Source: Paludibacterium sp. B53371 (GTDB lineage Bacteria; Pseudomonadota; Gammaproteobacteria; Burkholderiales; Chromobacteriaceae). Taken from it: 64,000 bases of DNA. Each line of letters starts with the position of its first letter. The stretch's first letter is position 1. The notes below the pieces were generated by a model. That model worked only from the letters and a program-made list of their open reading frames with translations, did not search any database and was not told the origin of the DNA. The stretch spans positions 2,428,311 to 2,492,310 of the forward strand of contig NZ_CP069163.1 in assembly GCF_018802765.1 (NCBI RefSeq), given 5' to 3'. Of this stretch, positions 28,016-39,008 are shown one piece after another. The position numbers and the translations under genes are program-made.

Positions 28016-28044
28016 AAAAGCCCTGGCACAAGGCCAGGGCTTTT
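28016..28044. terminator. Terminator after metG
   Basis: AAAAGCCCTGGC and GCCAGGGCTTTT form a 12-bp stem with a 5-nt loop about 20 bp past the metG stop. Symmetric A and T runs allow action in both directions. Confidence 0.85.
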
Positions 28045-28064
28045 GTTCTTCGTGCGGCACAAAC

Positions 28065-30116
28065 TTAACTGAGACGCCAGCCCGGCAAGGCGCCGGCATC
28101 GACATCCAGCAGATGGAAGTCATGCTCCTCGTCCAGCCCGGCGCAGACAATCATCCCTTCCGACACCCCGAAACGCATCTTGCGCGGCGCCAGGTTGGCG
28201 ACCACGATCACATTGCGGCCGATCAGCTTAGCCGGATCTGCATAGCTCTTGCGAATACCGGAGAAGATATTGCGCTGCTCGAAACCGAGGTCGACGGTGA
28301 ACTGCAGCAGCTTGCTGGAGCCTTCGACAAACTGGCAATCCAGCACCTTGCCGACGCGCAGATCCAGCTTGGCAAAATCCTCGATACCAATGGTCGGGGC
28401 CAGCGGCTCCAGGCTGGACGCTGGCTTGGCCGCCTCGATCGACTGCTTGTTGGCCACGATCAGGGCATCGATCTGCGACTGCTCCACCCGAGTCATCAGA
28501 TGCTGATACGGACGGATCTCATGCCCCAGCAACAGGGTCGCCGCATCTTCCCAGCGCAGCGGCGCCACTTGCAGGAAGCCCTCGACGTTTTCCGCCAGCT
28601 TCGGCAGGACCGGCTTGAGGAAGATGCTCAGCAGGCGGAAGGCATTGATCAGCACGCTGCACACCTCGTGCAGACGGGCATCGCTGCCCTCCTGACGCGC
28701 CAGCTCCCAGGGCTTGTTGGCATCCACATAGCCATTGACCTGATCGGTCAGCGCCATGATGTCACGCAGCGCACGGGCATACTCCCGTGCCTCGAAGGCG
28801 GCGGCGATCTCCTCGCTGGCCGCCTGCAGGGACTGCAGCAGCGCGGTATCAGCCAGCGACGGCGCCAGCTTGCCGGCAAAGCGCTTGCTGATGAAACCGG
28901 CAGCACGCGAGGCGATGTTGATGTACTTGCCAACCAGATCCGAATTGACGCGGGCAATGAAATCTTCCAGCGACAGGTCGATGTCCTCGATGCGGGCATT
29001 GAGCTTGGCGGCAATGTAATAGCGCATCCACTCCGGATTCAGACCACAATCCAGATAGCTCTTGGCGGTAATGAACGTCCCGCGCGACTTGGACATCTTC
29101 TGACCATCCACGGTCAGGAAGCCGTGGGCAAAAACGCTGGTCGGCGCACGCAGACCGGCATACTTCAGCATCGCCGGCCAGAACAGGGCGTGGAAATACA
29201 GGATGTCCTTGCCGATGAAATGTACCAGCTCGGCCTTGGAATCCGGCCCGAAGTACTCGTCGAAGTCCAGACCGCTGCGATCGCACAGATTCTTGAACGA
29301 AGCCATGTAGCCGATCGGCGCATCCAGCCAGACATAGAAATACTTGCCCGGCGCATCCGGAATCTCGAAACCGAAATACGGCGCGTCACGCGAAATATCC
29401 CAATCCTGCAGGCCGCCTTCAATCCACTCATTCATCTTGTTGAGCGACTCGGGCTGCAGGTGCGGCAGTTCGCGACCATCGGCCAGACGCGAGCTGCCGG
29501 CGGTCCACTTCTTCAGGAAGTCGGCACAATCGCCCAGACGGAAGAAATAATGCTCCGAGCTCTTCAGCACCGGCTTGGCACCGGAAACCACCGAATAGGG
29601 ATGCTTCAGTTCGGTCGGGCCATAGGTGGCGCCGCACACTTCGCAGTTGTCACCGTACTGATCCTTGGCGCCACACTTCGGGCACTCGCCTTTGACGAAG
29701 CGGTCCGGCAGAAACATGTTCTTTTCCGGATCGTAGAGCTGCTCGATGGTGCGGCTGGCGATCTTGCCATTGGCACGCAGTGCCAGATAGATCTGCTCGG
29801 CAAACGCCTTGTTTTCCGGCGAGTTGGTGCTGTAATAGTTGTCGTAGCCGATATGGAAACCGCTGAAATCCGCCAGGTGCTCGCCGCGCACGCGCTCGAT
29901 CAGCGCCTCCGGCGTCATGCCCTGTTTCTCGGCCGCCAGCATGATGGGCGTACCGTGCGTATCGTCGGCGCAAACATAGTGACAGGTATGGCCACGCATC
30001 TTCTGGAACCGAACCCAGATATCGGTCTGGATGTGCTCGACCATATGACCGAGGTGGATGGCACCGTTGGCATAGGGCAGTGCACTGGTCACCAGAATCT
30101 TGCGTTTGCTTGTCAT
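28065..30116 (-). CDS. metG: Methionine--tRNA ligase
   Basis: The 683-residue class I synthetase has HIGH-type motif AIHLGHM near residue 20. The zinc knuckle [19 protein letters not shown] lies at about residues 147-165, KMSKSRG at about 339, and a C-terminal EMAP-II-like tRNA-binding domain from about residue 575 ([13 protein letters not shown]). The length and added C-terminal domain are those of the dimeric E. coli-type enzyme. It charges both initiator and elongator tRNA-Met; the initiator tRNA gene lies 740 bp away. Confidence 0.96.
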   Translation of the reverse strand: MTSKRKILVTSALPYANGAIHLGHMVEHIQTDIWVRFQKMRGHTCHYVCADDTHGTPIMLAAEKQGMTPEALIERVRGEHLADFSGFHIGYDNYYSTNSPENKAFAEQIYLALRANGKIASRTIEQLYDPEKNMFLPDRFVKGECPKCGAKDQYGDNCEVCGATYGPTELKHPYSVVSGAKPVLKSSEHYFFRLGDCADFLKKWTAGSSRLADGRELPHLQPESLNKMNEWIEGGLQDWDISRDAPYFGFEIPDAPGKYFYVWLDAPIGYMASFKNLCDRSGLDFDEYFGPDSKAELVHFIGKDILYFHALFWPAMLKYAGLRAPTSVFAHGFLTVDGQKMSKSRGTFITAKSYLDCGLNPEWMRYYIAAKLNARIEDIDLSLEDFIARVNSDLVGKYINIASRAAGFISKRFAGKLAPSLADTALLQSLQAASEEIAAAFEAREYARALRDIMALTDQVNGYVDANKPWELARQEGSDARLHEVCSVLINAFRLLSIFLKPVLPKLAENVEGFLQVAPLRWEDAATLLLGHEIRPYQHLMTRVEQSQIDALIVANKQSIEAAKPASSLEPLAPTIGIEDFAKLDLRVGKVLDCQFVEGSSKLLQFTVDLGFEQRNIFSGIRKSYADPAKLIGRNVIVVANLAPRKMRFGVSEGMIVCAGLDEEHDFHLLDVDAGALPGWRLS

Positions 30117-30178
30117 TGTTTTCGTCCTTTTAGCGGTAACTTACAGCGTTCCAGTATAACAGCAGCGGCAGGCACCGA

Positions 30179-31420
30179 TCACGCGCCCTTTTCTGCCAGA
30201 CGACCGCCCGGTGCGCGGTCGGCCATGGCCACCCCCACCATGCGGCGCGACAGCAGGAAGAACATCAGCGCCAGCACCAGTACCAGCAGGGCATATCCGG
30301 CATAGCCCCCTTGCAGATAGGCCTTTTTCAGCCCCTCGATCCCGCAGGCGTAAACCGCCATCGAGATCATGGTCATGCTGGCTGCCACGGCCCCCTTGGC
30401 GATATCCGTCGCCGTCAGGGCAAAACGGTACAGTACGGCAAAAGCCAGGCCCTCACCCAGGGTAATCAGGCTCATGCCGGCAATCAGGAAATAGAACTTC
30501 ACGGCCGGAAACAAGACCCCGGCCACAATCACTGCCACCCCCGCCAGGGCCGGCAGACGACCAACGGCCACCGAGTGGCCCAGCGGCCAGCGGTCGCCGA
30601 ACTTGACCAGCAACAGATTGCCGGCGATCAACGCGCCGATCACCGGCAACTGCCACAGGCCATACTGCAGGATCGACATGCCGGCATCCTGCACCAGCAT
30701 CACCGGCGACAACGCAATCCAGCCCAGCAGCGGCAGCGCCAGCAGCGGAATGCACAGGGCAGAGGCGACAAAGCGGCGATTGGCGAACACGGTGCGATAA
30801 TCACGTGCCAGCTTGCCGGCACTGAAGGCCTGCTCGCCGCGCACCACGGTTTCCGGCATCGAAGCAATCAGGCCCACGAACGAAATCGCCGCGAAAACCG
30901 CAATCACCAGGAAACTGGCGCGCCAGGGCCAGACATTCACCATGGCCGCACCGGCTACCGGACCAACCAGCGGCGCAATCAGCGCCACATTGGCCATCAA
31001 CGCCGTCACCTTGACTGCGGCACGTTCTTCATACGCTTCCTGAATGGTGGCGTAGCCGACTGCCGAAATGAAGCACAGCCCCATACCCTGCAACACGCGC
31101 AGCACCATGAAACTGATGATGTCATGCGACCACAGGCTGCCCAGGCAGGCGAGAATAAAGAACGCCACACCCCACAGCATGACCGGACGACGGCCGATAT
31201 GATCGGACAGCGGCCCCATCAGCCAGGGCAGCAAGGCGCCGCCGAGCAGGAAACCGGTCATCGAGGTCGGCACCCAGGAGGCATCGACACCGAATTCACG
31301 CACCACGGCCAGCATGCCGGGCTGAATCATGTCATTGGCGATGTAAACCGAGAATTCGAACAAAACCAGAGCGAGCGGGAACAACAGGGTAGCGGGAGAG
31401 AGCGCCGCGTGTTTCTGCAT
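30179..31420 (-). CDS. mdfA: MdfA-type multidrug efflux MFS transporter
   Basis: The 413-residue 12-helix transporter matches E. coli MdfA along its whole length. The membrane-embedded acidic residues are in the first helix motif FEFSVYIANDMIQPGMLAVV (equivalents of Glu26 and Asp34), and motif A reads GPLSDHIGRRPVML. It would export cationic and neutral drugs in exchange for protons. The start chosen (31420) corresponds to the MdfA start; the frame continues 23 codons upstream without similarity. It lies just upstream of metG on the same strand, 62 bp apart. Confidence 0.9.
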   Translation of the reverse strand: MQKHAALSPATLLFPLALVLFEFSVYIANDMIQPGMLAVVREFGVDASWVPTSMTGFLLGGALLPWLMGPLSDHIGRRPVMLWGVAFFILACLGSLWSHDIISFMVLRVLQGMGLCFISAVGYATIQEAYEERAAVKVTALMANVALIAPLVGPVAGAAMVNVWPWRASFLVIAVFAAISFVGLIASMPETVVRGEQAFSAGKLARDYRTVFANRRFVASALCIPLLALPLLGWIALSPVMLVQDAGMSILQYGLWQLPVIGALIAGNLLLVKFGDRWPLGHSVAVGRLPALAGVAVIVAGVLFPAVKFYFLIAGMSLITLGEGLAFAVLYRFALTATDIAKGAVAASMTMISMAVYACGIEGLKKAYLQGGYAGYALLVLVLALMFFLLSRRMVGVAMADRAPGGRLAEKGA

Positions 31421-31740
31421 GACAAACCTTTCGAAAAAGAACAAAGAGGCCGCTCCCCTCCGGGCCGGCCTCCAGCGTGCCCGAAGCAAAAACCGGGCAT
31501 GACGCTTAAATTCAACGACTTAGATTGTATCACATCAAACGAATCGACGATATACTGTCCGACAGACAACGCAGTCACCCCCATCTTGCCTCCGGCCAGA
31601 CCCGCCGTCATTCAGCCAAGTCCGACAAAATGGCAGCGAACGCCAGCTGAATCGCGCTAAAATCAGGCCTGACGCAACGCAATAATTTGAGTAAAATACT
31701 CGGGTATTACACCACACGTCCACGGCACCGAGCACACACC

Positions 31741-32811
31741 ATGAGCAAGCAGATCGATACCATTCTGGCCAGCCAGATCGACCCGATTACCCGCAAAGCC
31801 TACCGCTGCAAGAACCTGCAGCACGACGCGCAAGGCATCCGCTTCGATGTCGTCCTGCCCTACCCGGCCAACAGCCGCCTGGGCAAAGTACGCGCGCAGT
31901 TCGAGACCGCACTGGCCGAGGTGGCGGAAGGACGCCCGCTGACCATCAACGTCAGCAGCCAGGTGATCAGCCATGCCGCCCAGCGTGGCGTGCCGCTGAT
32001 TCCCGGCATCAAGAACATCATCGCCGTGGCCTCCGGCAAGGGCGGCGTCGGCAAATCCACCACCGCCGTCAACCTGGCGCTGGCACTGGCCGCCGAAGGC
32101 GCTCGCGTCGGTTTGCTGGATGCCGACATCTACGGCCCGTCGCAGCCGCTGATGATGGGCGTGACCGGCAGTCGCCCCGAGTCGCCGGACGGCAAGCACA
32201 TCAAGCCGGTGCTCAGCCATGGCGTGCAGGTCATGTCGATCGGCTTCCTGGTCGACACCGACCAGGCCATGGTGTGGCGCGGCCCGATGGTTTCGCAGGC
32301 ACTGCAGCAATTGCTCAATGACACCCAGTGGGACGACCTCGACTACCTGGTGATCGACCTGCCCCCGGGTACCGGCGACATCCAGCTCACCCTGGCCCAG
32401 AAAGTCCCGGTCACCGGCGCCGTGATCGTCACCACCCCGCAGGACATTGCCCTGCTCGATGCCCGCAAGGGCCTCAAGATGTTCGAAAAAGTCGGCGTGC
32501 CGATCCTCGGGCTGGTCGAGAATATGGCCATTCATGTCTGCTCGCACTGCGGCCACGCCGAACACATTTTCGGCAGCGGCGGCGGTGAGCGCATGGCCAG
32601 CGAATATGGCGTCGAGCTGCTGGGCTCGCTGCCGCTGGATATCGCCATCCGTACCGCCACCGACCAGGGCAGCCCGACCGTGGTCAGCGCCCCGGACAGC
32701 GCCGCCGCTGCCAGCTATCGCGAGCTGGCGCAGCGTGTCGCCGTCAAGGTCGGCGAACAGGCGCAGGACTTCAGCAGCAAGTTCCCCAAGATCGTGATCA
32801 AGCACAACTGA
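31741..32811 (+). CDS. apbC: Iron-sulfur cluster carrier Mrp/ApbC
   Basis: The 356-residue P-loop protein has a short DUF59/MIP18-like N-terminal part, a deviant Walker A (SGKGGVGKSTTAVNLA, about residue 100), and the C-terminal CxxC pair in HVCSHCGHAEHIF. It carries and delivers [4Fe-4S] clusters. The ATG at 31741 is preferred over an upstream in-frame start because the conserved N-terminus begins there. murI starts 2 bp after its stop, so the two are co-transcribed. Confidence 0.92.
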   Translation: MSKQIDTILASQIDPITRKAYRCKNLQHDAQGIRFDVVLPYPANSRLGKVRAQFETALAEVAEGRPLTINVSSQVISHAAQRGVPLIPGIKNIIAVASGKGGVGKSTTAVNLALALAAEGARVGLLDADIYGPSQPLMMGVTGSRPESPDGKHIKPVLSHGVQVMSIGFLVDTDQAMVWRGPMVSQALQQLLNDTQWDDLDYLVIDLPPGTGDIQLTLAQKVPVTGAVIVTTPQDIALLDARKGLKMFEKVGVPILGLVENMAIHVCSHCGHAEHIFGSGGGERMASEYGVELLGSLPLDIAIRTATDQGSPTVVSAPDSAAAASYRELAQRVAVKVGEQAQDFSSKFPKIVIKHN

Positions 32812-32813
32812 CC

Positions 32814-33581
32814 ATGATTGCCATGTTCGACTCCGGCCTGGGCGGGCTCTCGGTCTGGCGTGCCGTGACCCGGGCCCTGCCACAGTGGCCGGTCAGCTAT
32901 TTCGCCGACCAGGCCTACCTGCCCTACGGCGAAAAAACCCGCGAGCAACTGACCGAGCGCAGCCTGCGCATCGGCCGCTTCCTGGCCGATCAGGGCGCGG
33001 CCATTCTGATCGTGCCCTGCAATACCGCCACCAGCGCCGCCGTCGATGCCATGCGCCAGGCCCTGCCCCTGCCGATCATCGGCATCGAGCCGGCGGTCAA
33101 GCCGGCGGCCGCAGCCAGCCGCACCGGTCGCATTGCCGTGCTGGCCACCGAATTCACGCTGAAAAGTGCCCGCTTCCGCTCCCTGCTGCAGCGCCATGCA
33201 GGCAAGGTGGAAGTCCTGCCCCGTCCCGGCACCGGCTGGGTCGAACAGGTCGAGTCCGGCGACCTCGACAGCGCACAGGCGCGAGACACCGTGCGCCAGG
33301 TGATCGAACCTTTACTGACAGAAAATGTCGACCACATTGTTCTGGGCTGTACCCACTATCCGTTTCTGGCACCGCTGATCCGCGAGATCGCCGGCCCCGA
33401 CGTGATACTGGATGACCCGGCGGACGCCATTGCCCGCCGCGCCGTGGCGCTGCTGGCTGGCAAGATGCCTGCCCAGCCCCATGACTACCGTTTTTACACC
33501 ACGGCCAATCCGGCCGACATGTCCGACGTATTACCGGTTCTGATCGGACAACCGTACCCGGTGCAGCAAGCCGGCATCTGA
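32814..33581 (+). CDS. murI: Glutamate racemase
   Basis: The 255-residue enzyme has MIAMFDSGLGGLSV at the start and the two catalytic cysteines: Cys69 in VPCNTATSAA and Cys179 in LGCTHYPFL. It supplies D-glutamate for peptidoglycan. The gene follows apbC with a 2-bp gap, indicating translational coupling. Confidence 0.94.
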   Translation: MIAMFDSGLGGLSVWRAVTRALPQWPVSYFADQAYLPYGEKTREQLTERSLRIGRFLADQGAAILIVPCNTATSAAVDAMRQALPLPIIGIEPAVKPAAAASRTGRIAVLATEFTLKSARFRSLLQRHAGKVEVLPRPGTGWVEQVESGDLDSAQARDTVRQVIEPLLTENVDHIVLGCTHYPFLAPLIREIAGPDVILDDPADAIARRAVALLAGKMPAQPHDYRFYTTANPADMSDVLPVLIGQPYPVQQAGI

Positions 33582-33595
33582 GATTAAACCGGAAG

Positions 33596-33646
33596 GCCCC
33601 CGACCCTCCCTGTGGCAACATGGAGGGCGGGCGCGTTTTTTCATTT
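33596..33646 (+). terminator. Probable terminator after murI
   Basis: A GC-rich stem (GACCCTCC region with GGAGGGCGGGC) with a loop of about 11 nt precedes TTTTTTCATTTTTT. It lies 15 bp past the murI stop and overlaps the leader of the next gene. Confidence 0.65.
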
Positions 33647-33664
33647 TTTGCGAGAAAGCCTTTC

Positions 33665-34576
33665 ATGCACAAAACACCCAGCCCAATGCATTACCTGATG
33701 CTGATGGCCATTGCCCTGATCTGGGGGGCCCAATTCATCTTCAACCAGATCGTGATTCACGAACTGCCGCCGCTGACCCTGGCGGCCGGCCGGGCGGCCA
33801 TCGGTGCCCTGACCCTGGCCGGCATCGGCCTGTTCATGCCGGATGAGCGCCGCCACGCCGCCGTGGCAGCCCGTCGCCTGCTGCCCACCTATCTGCTGCT
33901 GGCCTTCTTCGAAGCCCTGCTGCCGCTGTTCCTGCTCGGCTGGGGCCAGGCACGCGTGGAGAGCAGCGTGGCCTCGATCCTGATGGGCACCATTCCGATC
34001 TTCACCATCTTGCTGGCACCGGCCTTTGTCCAGGGCAAACACTGGAGCCTGTCCTCGATCACCAGCGTGGCCGCCGGCTTTGTCGGCATCGTGATCCTGG
34101 TCGCCCCCGGCCTGTCGGGCAACTGGGCAGACAACCTGCTGGGCGAACTGGCCGTGCTGGGCTCTGCCGCCAGCGTCTCGGTCAGCCTGCTGATGTTCAA
34201 CCGCCTGGGCAATCTGTCGCCGGTCATCACCGTGCGCAACATCCTGGCGCTGGCCGCCTTGCCGCTGATCGTGCTGGCGCTGATCATCGACCGGCCCTGG
34301 CAGCTGCATGTCAGCCATCAGACCCTGCTGTCCCTGCTGATTCTCGGCGTCTTCTGCGCCGGCATCGTCTATCTGATGTTTGCCCGCCTGATCCAGATGG
34401 CCGGCTCGGTCTTCACCTCACTGACCAACTACCTGGTACCGCTGGTCGGCGTCCTGATCGGCGCCTTCATTGGCGGCGAGCGCGTCGGCCTGCACGCCTG
34501 GATTGCCCTGCTGTTCATTGCTTCGGCGCTGGTATTCAACCAGCCGGCCCTGTTGCGTCGCTGGTTCAAACGATGA
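33665..34576 (+). CDS. EamA/DMT superfamily permease
   Basis: The 303-residue protein has ten hydrophobic segments in two EamA repeats (about residues 10-145 and 155-300), with the N-terminal IALIWGAQFIFNQ motif typical of the family. Members export amino acids or other metabolites, but specificity cannot be read from the sequence. GAGAAAG precedes the ATG. It is monocistronic, between the murI and EamA hairpins. Confidence 0.82.
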   Translation: MHKTPSPMHYLMLMAIALIWGAQFIFNQIVIHELPPLTLAAGRAAIGALTLAGIGLFMPDERRHAAVAARRLLPTYLLLAFFEALLPLFLLGWGQARVESSVASILMGTIPIFTILLAPAFVQGKHWSLSSITSVAAGFVGIVILVAPGLSGNWADNLLGELAVLGSAASVSVSLLMFNRLGNLSPVITVRNILALAALPLIVLALIIDRPWQLHVSHQTLLSLLILGVFCAGIVYLMFARLIQMAGSVFTSLTNYLVPLVGVLIGAFIGGERVGLHAWIALLFIASALVFNQPALLRRWFKR

Positions 34577-34578
34577 CC

Positions 34579-34613
34579 TCTCCCCCCTGCGGTGCCGGGC
34601 GCCGCAGGGGGAG
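34579..34613 (+). terminator. Hairpin after the EamA permease gene
   Basis: CCCCCTGCGG pairs with CCGCAGGGGG over an 8-nt loop, directly after the stop codon. No T-run follows, so it could be a transcript-stabilising hairpin instead of an intrinsic terminator. Confidence 0.55.
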
Positions 34614-34952
34614 GCATGCATTCAAAAATCCTTATTCGAATCGAATATTCCCCGGCAATGCCATTTGAGTAATTTTCATGCCAAGAAAGCGGGCTTCGTG
34701 GCAAAAAAACTGCAGGTTATGCATAAAAGTATGGTTGCCATACCAGATATGAAGACAGCTCGCAGCAGGATGTCTATAATCGCCCCCTAGCTCTTTCAGA
34801 GTTTTCCTCGCCTCTTATCAGAACAATATCAATACATTGACCGAGGCACGGTTCGTCGTTGCCACAGCGCCAGACAGCGCCATAACCATAACAGCCAGCT
34901 CCAGGCAACGACGTTTAATGGAACATGCTATCTCAAGGGACACAACACACTC
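34614..34952. other. Intergenic region upstream of the gltP-type symporter gene
   Basis: This 339-bp gap is moderately AT-rich and should contain the symporter promoter and leader. I see no coding sequence and no clear operator. Confidence 0.5.
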
Positions 34953-36182
34953 ATGAAGTCAAAGAAACTCACCCTGTTCATCCTGCTCGGCATGGTACTG
35001 GGCATCCTGACCGGGATGTTCGTCCGCTCCGGCACGACGGACCCTGCTGCACTCAAGTCCTTCGCCGACAACGTCGGCATGCTGACCGACATCTTCCTGC
35101 GCCTGATCAAGATGATCATCGCCCCGCTGGTCTTCACCACCCTGGTGGCCGGCATTGCCCGCATGGGCGATGGCAAGAGCGTGGGCCGCGTCGGTGCCAA
35201 GACCCTGATGTGGTTCATCTCGGCCTCGCTGCTGTCGCTGACCCTGGGCCTGATCATGGTCAACCTGTTCAAGCCGGGTGTGGCCGTCAACCTGCCGCTG
35301 CCTGACCTGCACGCCGATGCCGGCATCAAAGCCAGCGCCATGAGCGTCAAGGACTTCATCACCCACGCCTTCCCCAAGAGCGTGTTCGAAGCCATGGCCA
35401 ACAACGAAATCCTGCAGATCGTGGTGTTCTCGCTGTTCTTCGGCACCGCCTGCGCCGCCCTGGGCGAACGCGCCAAGCTGCTGGTCGATCTGATGGACGT
35501 TGCCGCCCATGTCATGCTGAAAGTCACCGGCTACGTCATGGCCGTGGCCCCGGTCGCCGTCTTCGCCGCCCTGGCAGCCACCGTCACCAAGGATGGCCTG
35601 GCCATCCTCGGCACCTATGGCAAGTTCCTCGGCGAGTTCTACCTGTCGATCGGCCTGCTGTGGACCCTGCTGATTTTCATCGGCTTCCTGTTCATCGGCC
35701 CGCGCGTCCTGACCCTGGTGCGCTCGATCCGCGAACCGCTGCTGCTGTCCTTCTCGACCGCCAGCTCCGAAGCCGCCTATCCGAAGACCCTCGAGCAACT
35801 GGAACGCTTCGGCGTCTCCAACAAGATCGCCAGCTTCGTGCTGCCGATGGGCTACTCGTTCAACCTTGACGGCTCGATGATGTATTGCACCTTCGCCACC
35901 ATCTTCCTGGCGCAGGCCTTCAATATCCCGCTGACCCTGACCCAGGAAATCACCATGCTGCTGATGTTCATGGTGACTTCCAAGGGCATGGCCGGTGTGC
36001 CGCGCGCGTCGCTGGTGGTGATTGCCGCCATGCTGCCGCAATTCAACATCCCGGAAGCCGGCCTGCTGCTGATCCTCGGCATCGACCACTTCCTGGACAT
36101 GGGCCGCTCCGCCACCAACGTGATGGGCAACTCGATTGCCACCGCCGTCGTGGCCAAGTGGGAAAACGAGCTCAAGCACTGA
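34953..36182 (+). CDS. Dicarboxylate/amino acid:cation symporter (GltP/DctA family)
   Basis: The 409-residue inner-membrane protein has eight hydrophobic helices and the two re-entrant loops of the family. The serine-rich loop is SFSTASSEAAYPKTLE, the family signature is GYSFNLDGSMMYCTFATIFLAQA, and the late TSKGMAGVPRASLVV and DHFLDMGRSATNVMGN motifs form the substrate and sodium sites. It imports glutamate/aspartate or C4-dicarboxylates with sodium or protons; the SSE/NLDG pattern favours an acidic amino acid or dicarboxylate. AAGGGA lies upstream of the start. Confidence 0.9.
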   Translation: MKSKKLTLFILLGMVLGILTGMFVRSGTTDPAALKSFADNVGMLTDIFLRLIKMIIAPLVFTTLVAGIARMGDGKSVGRVGAKTLMWFISASLLSLTLGLIMVNLFKPGVAVNLPLPDLHADAGIKASAMSVKDFITHAFPKSVFEAMANNEILQIVVFSLFFGTACAALGERAKLLVDLMDVAAHVMLKVTGYVMAVAPVAVFAALAATVTKDGLAILGTYGKFLGEFYLSIGLLWTLLIFIGFLFIGPRVLTLVRSIREPLLLSFSTASSEAAYPKTLEQLERFGVSNKIASFVLPMGYSFNLDGSMMYCTFATIFLAQAFNIPLTLTQEITMLLMFMVTSKGMAGVPRASLVVIAAMLPQFNIPEAGLLLILGIDHFLDMGRSATNVMGNSIATAVVAKWENELKH

Positions 36183-36204
36183 GTATCCGAAACGCGACAC
36201 TGAC

Positions 36205-36236
36205 ACGCCATGCCTGCCGGCATGGCGTTTTTTTTT
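36205..36236 (+). terminator. Terminator after the symporter gene
   Basis: ACGCCATGCC pairs with GGCATGGCGT over a 4-nt loop, followed by nine T, about 22 bp past the stop. Confidence 0.9.
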
Positions 36237-36370
36237 GCCCGCCGCCGCCCTCCTCCTGCCATGTCCCACTGTTTTATATAAGCAAATGAGATTAAGTTCT
36301 TTTTCTTTAGATCATTTGGTTGCTAGATTGACCACAGTCGTCACAATAAAACCCAGCAAGGAGAGAAAGA

Positions 36371-37354
36371 ATGAGGCACTGGACTACCCGCGTACTGCTG
36401 CTCGGCGCACTGAGCCTGAGCACCACCCTGGCCGCCGCCGGCGACAGCATCACCGTCGGCTATCAAACCGGCATTGACCCGACCAAGATTCCCCAAGCCG
36501 ATGGCGCCTACGAAAAAGCCACCGGCAGCACCATCAACTGGCGTAAATTCGAAAGCGGCGCCGAAGTCATCGCCGCCGTCGCTTCCGGCGATGTCGTCAT
36601 CGGCAACATCGGCTCCAGCCCCCTGGCCGCCGCCGCCAGCCGCGGCCTGCCGATTCAGGCCTTCCTGGTCGCCGATGAAATCGGCGATGCCGAAGCCCTG
36701 GTGGTACGCAACGGCAGCAAAATCAGCAAGCCCCAGGACCTGATCGGCAAGAAAGTCGCCGTCCCCTACGTCTCCACGGCGCATTACAGCCTGCTGTCCG
36801 CCCTCAAGCACTGGAACATCGACGCCAGCAAGGTCAACATCATCAACCTGCGGCCAAGCGAAATCACCGCCGCCTGGCAGCGCGGCGACATTGACGCGGC
36901 CTATGTCTGGGACCCGGCACTGGGCAAGGTCAAGGTCAGCGGAAAAGTCCTGACCAGCTCCAGCCAGGTCGCCCAGTGGGGAGGTCCGACCTACGATATC
37001 TGGATTGTGCGCAAGGACTTTGCCGAGCAACACCCGGAAATCGTCCAGCGCTTCACCAAGGTCTCGCTGGACGCCATTGCCCAATATCAGGCCAACCCGC
37101 AGGCCTTCATCGCCAACACGGCCAATCTGGAGAAAATCAGCCGTCTGACTGGTGCCGCACCGGCCGATGTCATTGCCGGCCTGAAGGGCAACCGCTTCCT
37201 GGGGCAACGTGAACAGCTGGTCCGCCTGCAAAAGCAGTTCGTCAGCGATGTCACCCATACCGCCCAGTTCCTCAAGGCCCAGGGCAAGGTTGACAGCCTG
37301 CAGTCCGACTACAGTCCCTGGATCAACAGCCAGTTCGTCAAGGCAGCCCGCTGA
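36371..37354 (+). CDS. tauA: Taurine ABC transporter substrate-binding protein
   Basis: The 327-residue periplasmic protein has a signal peptide ending near LAAAG (about residue 22) and TauA/SsuA-family body motifs: [45 protein letters not shown], and later [21 protein letters not shown]. It captures taurine for import under sulfur limitation. It is the first gene of tauABCD; tauB starts 1 bp after its stop. A GGAGAGA ribosome site precedes the ATG. Confidence 0.92.
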   Translation: MRHWTTRVLLLGALSLSTTLAAAGDSITVGYQTGIDPTKIPQADGAYEKATGSTINWRKFESGAEVIAAVASGDVVIGNIGSSPLAAAASRGLPIQAFLVADEIGDAEALVVRNGSKISKPQDLIGKKVAVPYVSTAHYSLLSALKHWNIDASKVNIINLRPSEITAAWQRGDIDAAYVWDPALGKVKVSGKVLTSSSQVAQWGGPTYDIWIVRKDFAEQHPEIVQRFTKVSLDAIAQYQANPQAFIANTANLEKISRLTGAAPADVIAGLKGNRFLGQREQLVRLQKQFVSDVTHTAQFLKAQGKVDSLQSDYSPWINSQFVKAAR

Positions 37355-37355
37355 T

Positions 37356-38144
37356 ATGAGCCTCTCCGTCCGACACGCCAGTGTCTTCTACCCGGGCCAG
37401 GCACAGGCCGCGCTCGCCGATGTCTCGCTCGACATCGGCGAGCGGGACCTGACCGTCGCCATCGGCCCCTCGGGCTGCGGCAAAACCACCCTGCTCAACC
37501 TGCTGGCCGGCTTCCTGCAGCCCACCCAGGGCCAGGTACAGTTCGACGGCCGGCCGGTACTCGGCCCGGATGTGGCACGCGCGGTGGTCTTTCAGCACGA
37601 TGCCCTGCTGCCCTGGCTGAATGTGCGCGACAACGTGGCCTTCGGCCTGCGACTGCAGGGCGTACCGCGTGCGCAGCGCCACCAGCGAGCCGAATCGGTC
37701 CTGCAACTGGTCGATCTGGCCGGTGCCGGCGATCGTCAGATCTGGCAACTGTCCGGTGGCCAGCGCCAGCGCGTCGGCATCGCCCGCGCACTGGCCAGCG
37801 CCTCGCGCGTCCTGCTGATGGACGAACCCTTTGGCGCCCTGGATGCCTTCACCCGCGAGCAGATGCAACAACTGCTGCTCAAGGTCTGGGCACAGAGCGG
37901 CCGGCGCATCTTCCTGATCACCCATGACATCGAAGAAGCCCTGTTCCTGGCAACGGAGCTGCTGCTGATGTCGCCCGGCCCCGGCCGGGTGGTCGAAACC
38001 CTGCGGCCGACATTCAGCCAGCGCTTCCGCGATGGGGAATCCGCCCGCGCCATCAAATCCGACCCGACGTTCATCGCGCTGCGCGAACACCTGCTCGACA
38101 CGCTGTTCGGTCAACGTCAGGCGACACAAGCGGAGGCCGCATGA
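37356..38144 (+). CDS. tauB: Taurine ABC transporter ATP-binding protein
   Basis: The 262-residue ATPase has Walker [10 protein letters not shown] (about residue 36), signature [15 protein letters not shown], Walker [13 protein letters not shown] and switch His in [10 protein letters not shown]. It energises taurine import with TauA and TauC. The true start at 37356 overlaps nothing; a longer frame reaching back into tauA is ignored because the family N-terminus begins at [10 protein letters not shown]. tauC overlaps its end by 4 bp. Confidence 0.93.
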   Translation: MSLSVRHASVFYPGQAQAALADVSLDIGERDLTVAIGPSGCGKTTLLNLLAGFLQPTQGQVQFDGRPVLGPDVARAVVFQHDALLPWLNVRDNVAFGLRLQGVPRAQRHQRAESVLQLVDLAGAGDRQIWQLSGGQRQRVGIARALASASRVLLMDEPFGALDAFTREQMQQLLLKVWAQSGRRIFLITHDIEEALFLATELLLMSPGPGRVVETLRPTFSQRFRDGESARAIKSDPTFIALREHLLDTLFGQRQATQAEAA

Positions 38145-38998
38145 ATCTGCTGGAAACCCCCTATCCGCAAGAAGGAGCGCCACTGGCCACGCTCAGCGCC
38201 ACGCCGGCCCCGGTGGCCAAACCACGGCGCCCCCTGCCGGGCGCCGTGCTGAGCACCGCCAGCCTGGCACTGCTGCTGGCCGTCTGGTGGCTGCTGGCAC
38301 ACAGCGGTCGCATCGCCCCGCTGTTCCTGCCCTCCCCCGAGGCCGTGCTGAGCAAACTGCAACTGGTCGCCAGCCATGGCTTCATGGACGCCACCCTGTG
38401 GCAACACCTCTGGGCCAGCCTGCAACGCATCCTGCTGGCCATGAGTGCCGCGGTCCTGCTGGGCATTCCGCTGGGCGTGCTGATGGGCTCCAGCCCGCTG
38501 GCTCGCGCCCTGCTCGACCCGCTGGTCGAAGCCTGGCGCCCGGTGCCGCCGCTGGCCTACCTGCCCCTGATCGTCATCTGGTTCGGCATCGGCGAACTGT
38601 CCAAGATCCTGCTGATCTTCCTGGCCATTCTGGCACCGGTCATCATTGCCAGCGCCCATGGCGTCGCTCATGCCGACCCCGAGCGCCGCCGCGCCGCCCT
38701 GACCCTCGGCGCCAGCCGCTGGCAGCTGCTCTGGCATGTCACCCTGCCCGAGGCCCTGCCCCACATCCTGACCGGCATCCGCATCGGCCTGGGCACCGGC
38801 TGGTCCACCCTGGTGGCCGCCGAACTGGTCGCCGCCACGCGCGGCCTGGGCTTCATGGTGCAATCCGCCGCGCAATTCCTGGTCACCGACGTCGTGGTAC
38901 TGGGCATTCTGGTGATCGCGCTGGTGGCCTTCGCCCTGGAACTGGCCTTGCGCCTGCTGCAAAACACCCTCTCGCCGTGGTATCGGCGCACACACTGA
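38141..38998 (+). CDS. tauC: Taurine ABC transporter permease
   Basis: The 285-residue membrane protein has about six helices and the binding-protein-dependent permease motif [23 protein letters not shown] with the EAA loop [25 protein letters not shown]. It is the channel subunit of taurine import. Its start overlaps tauB by 4 bp and tauD follows after 10 bp. Confidence 0.92.
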   Translation: MNLLETPYPQEGAPLATLSATPAPVAKPRRPLPGAVLSTASLALLLAVWWLLAHSGRIAPLFLPSPEAVLSKLQLVASHGFMDATLWQHLWASLQRILLAMSAAVLLGIPLGVLMGSSPLARALLDPLVEAWRPVPPLAYLPLIVIWFGIGELSKILLIFLAILAPVIIASAHGVAHADPERRRAALTLGASRWQLLWHVTLPEALPHILTGIRIGLGTGWSTLVAAELVAATRGLGFMVQSAAQFLVTDVVVLGILVIALVAFALELALRLLQNTLSPWYRRTH

Positions 38999-39008
38999 AC
39001 AAGGACCC

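Noticed and set aside
27999-30305. Very long open frame antisense to metG
   Set aside because: metG fully explains the region with all synthetase motifs; the antisense frame has no family features and reflects GC-rich codon bias.
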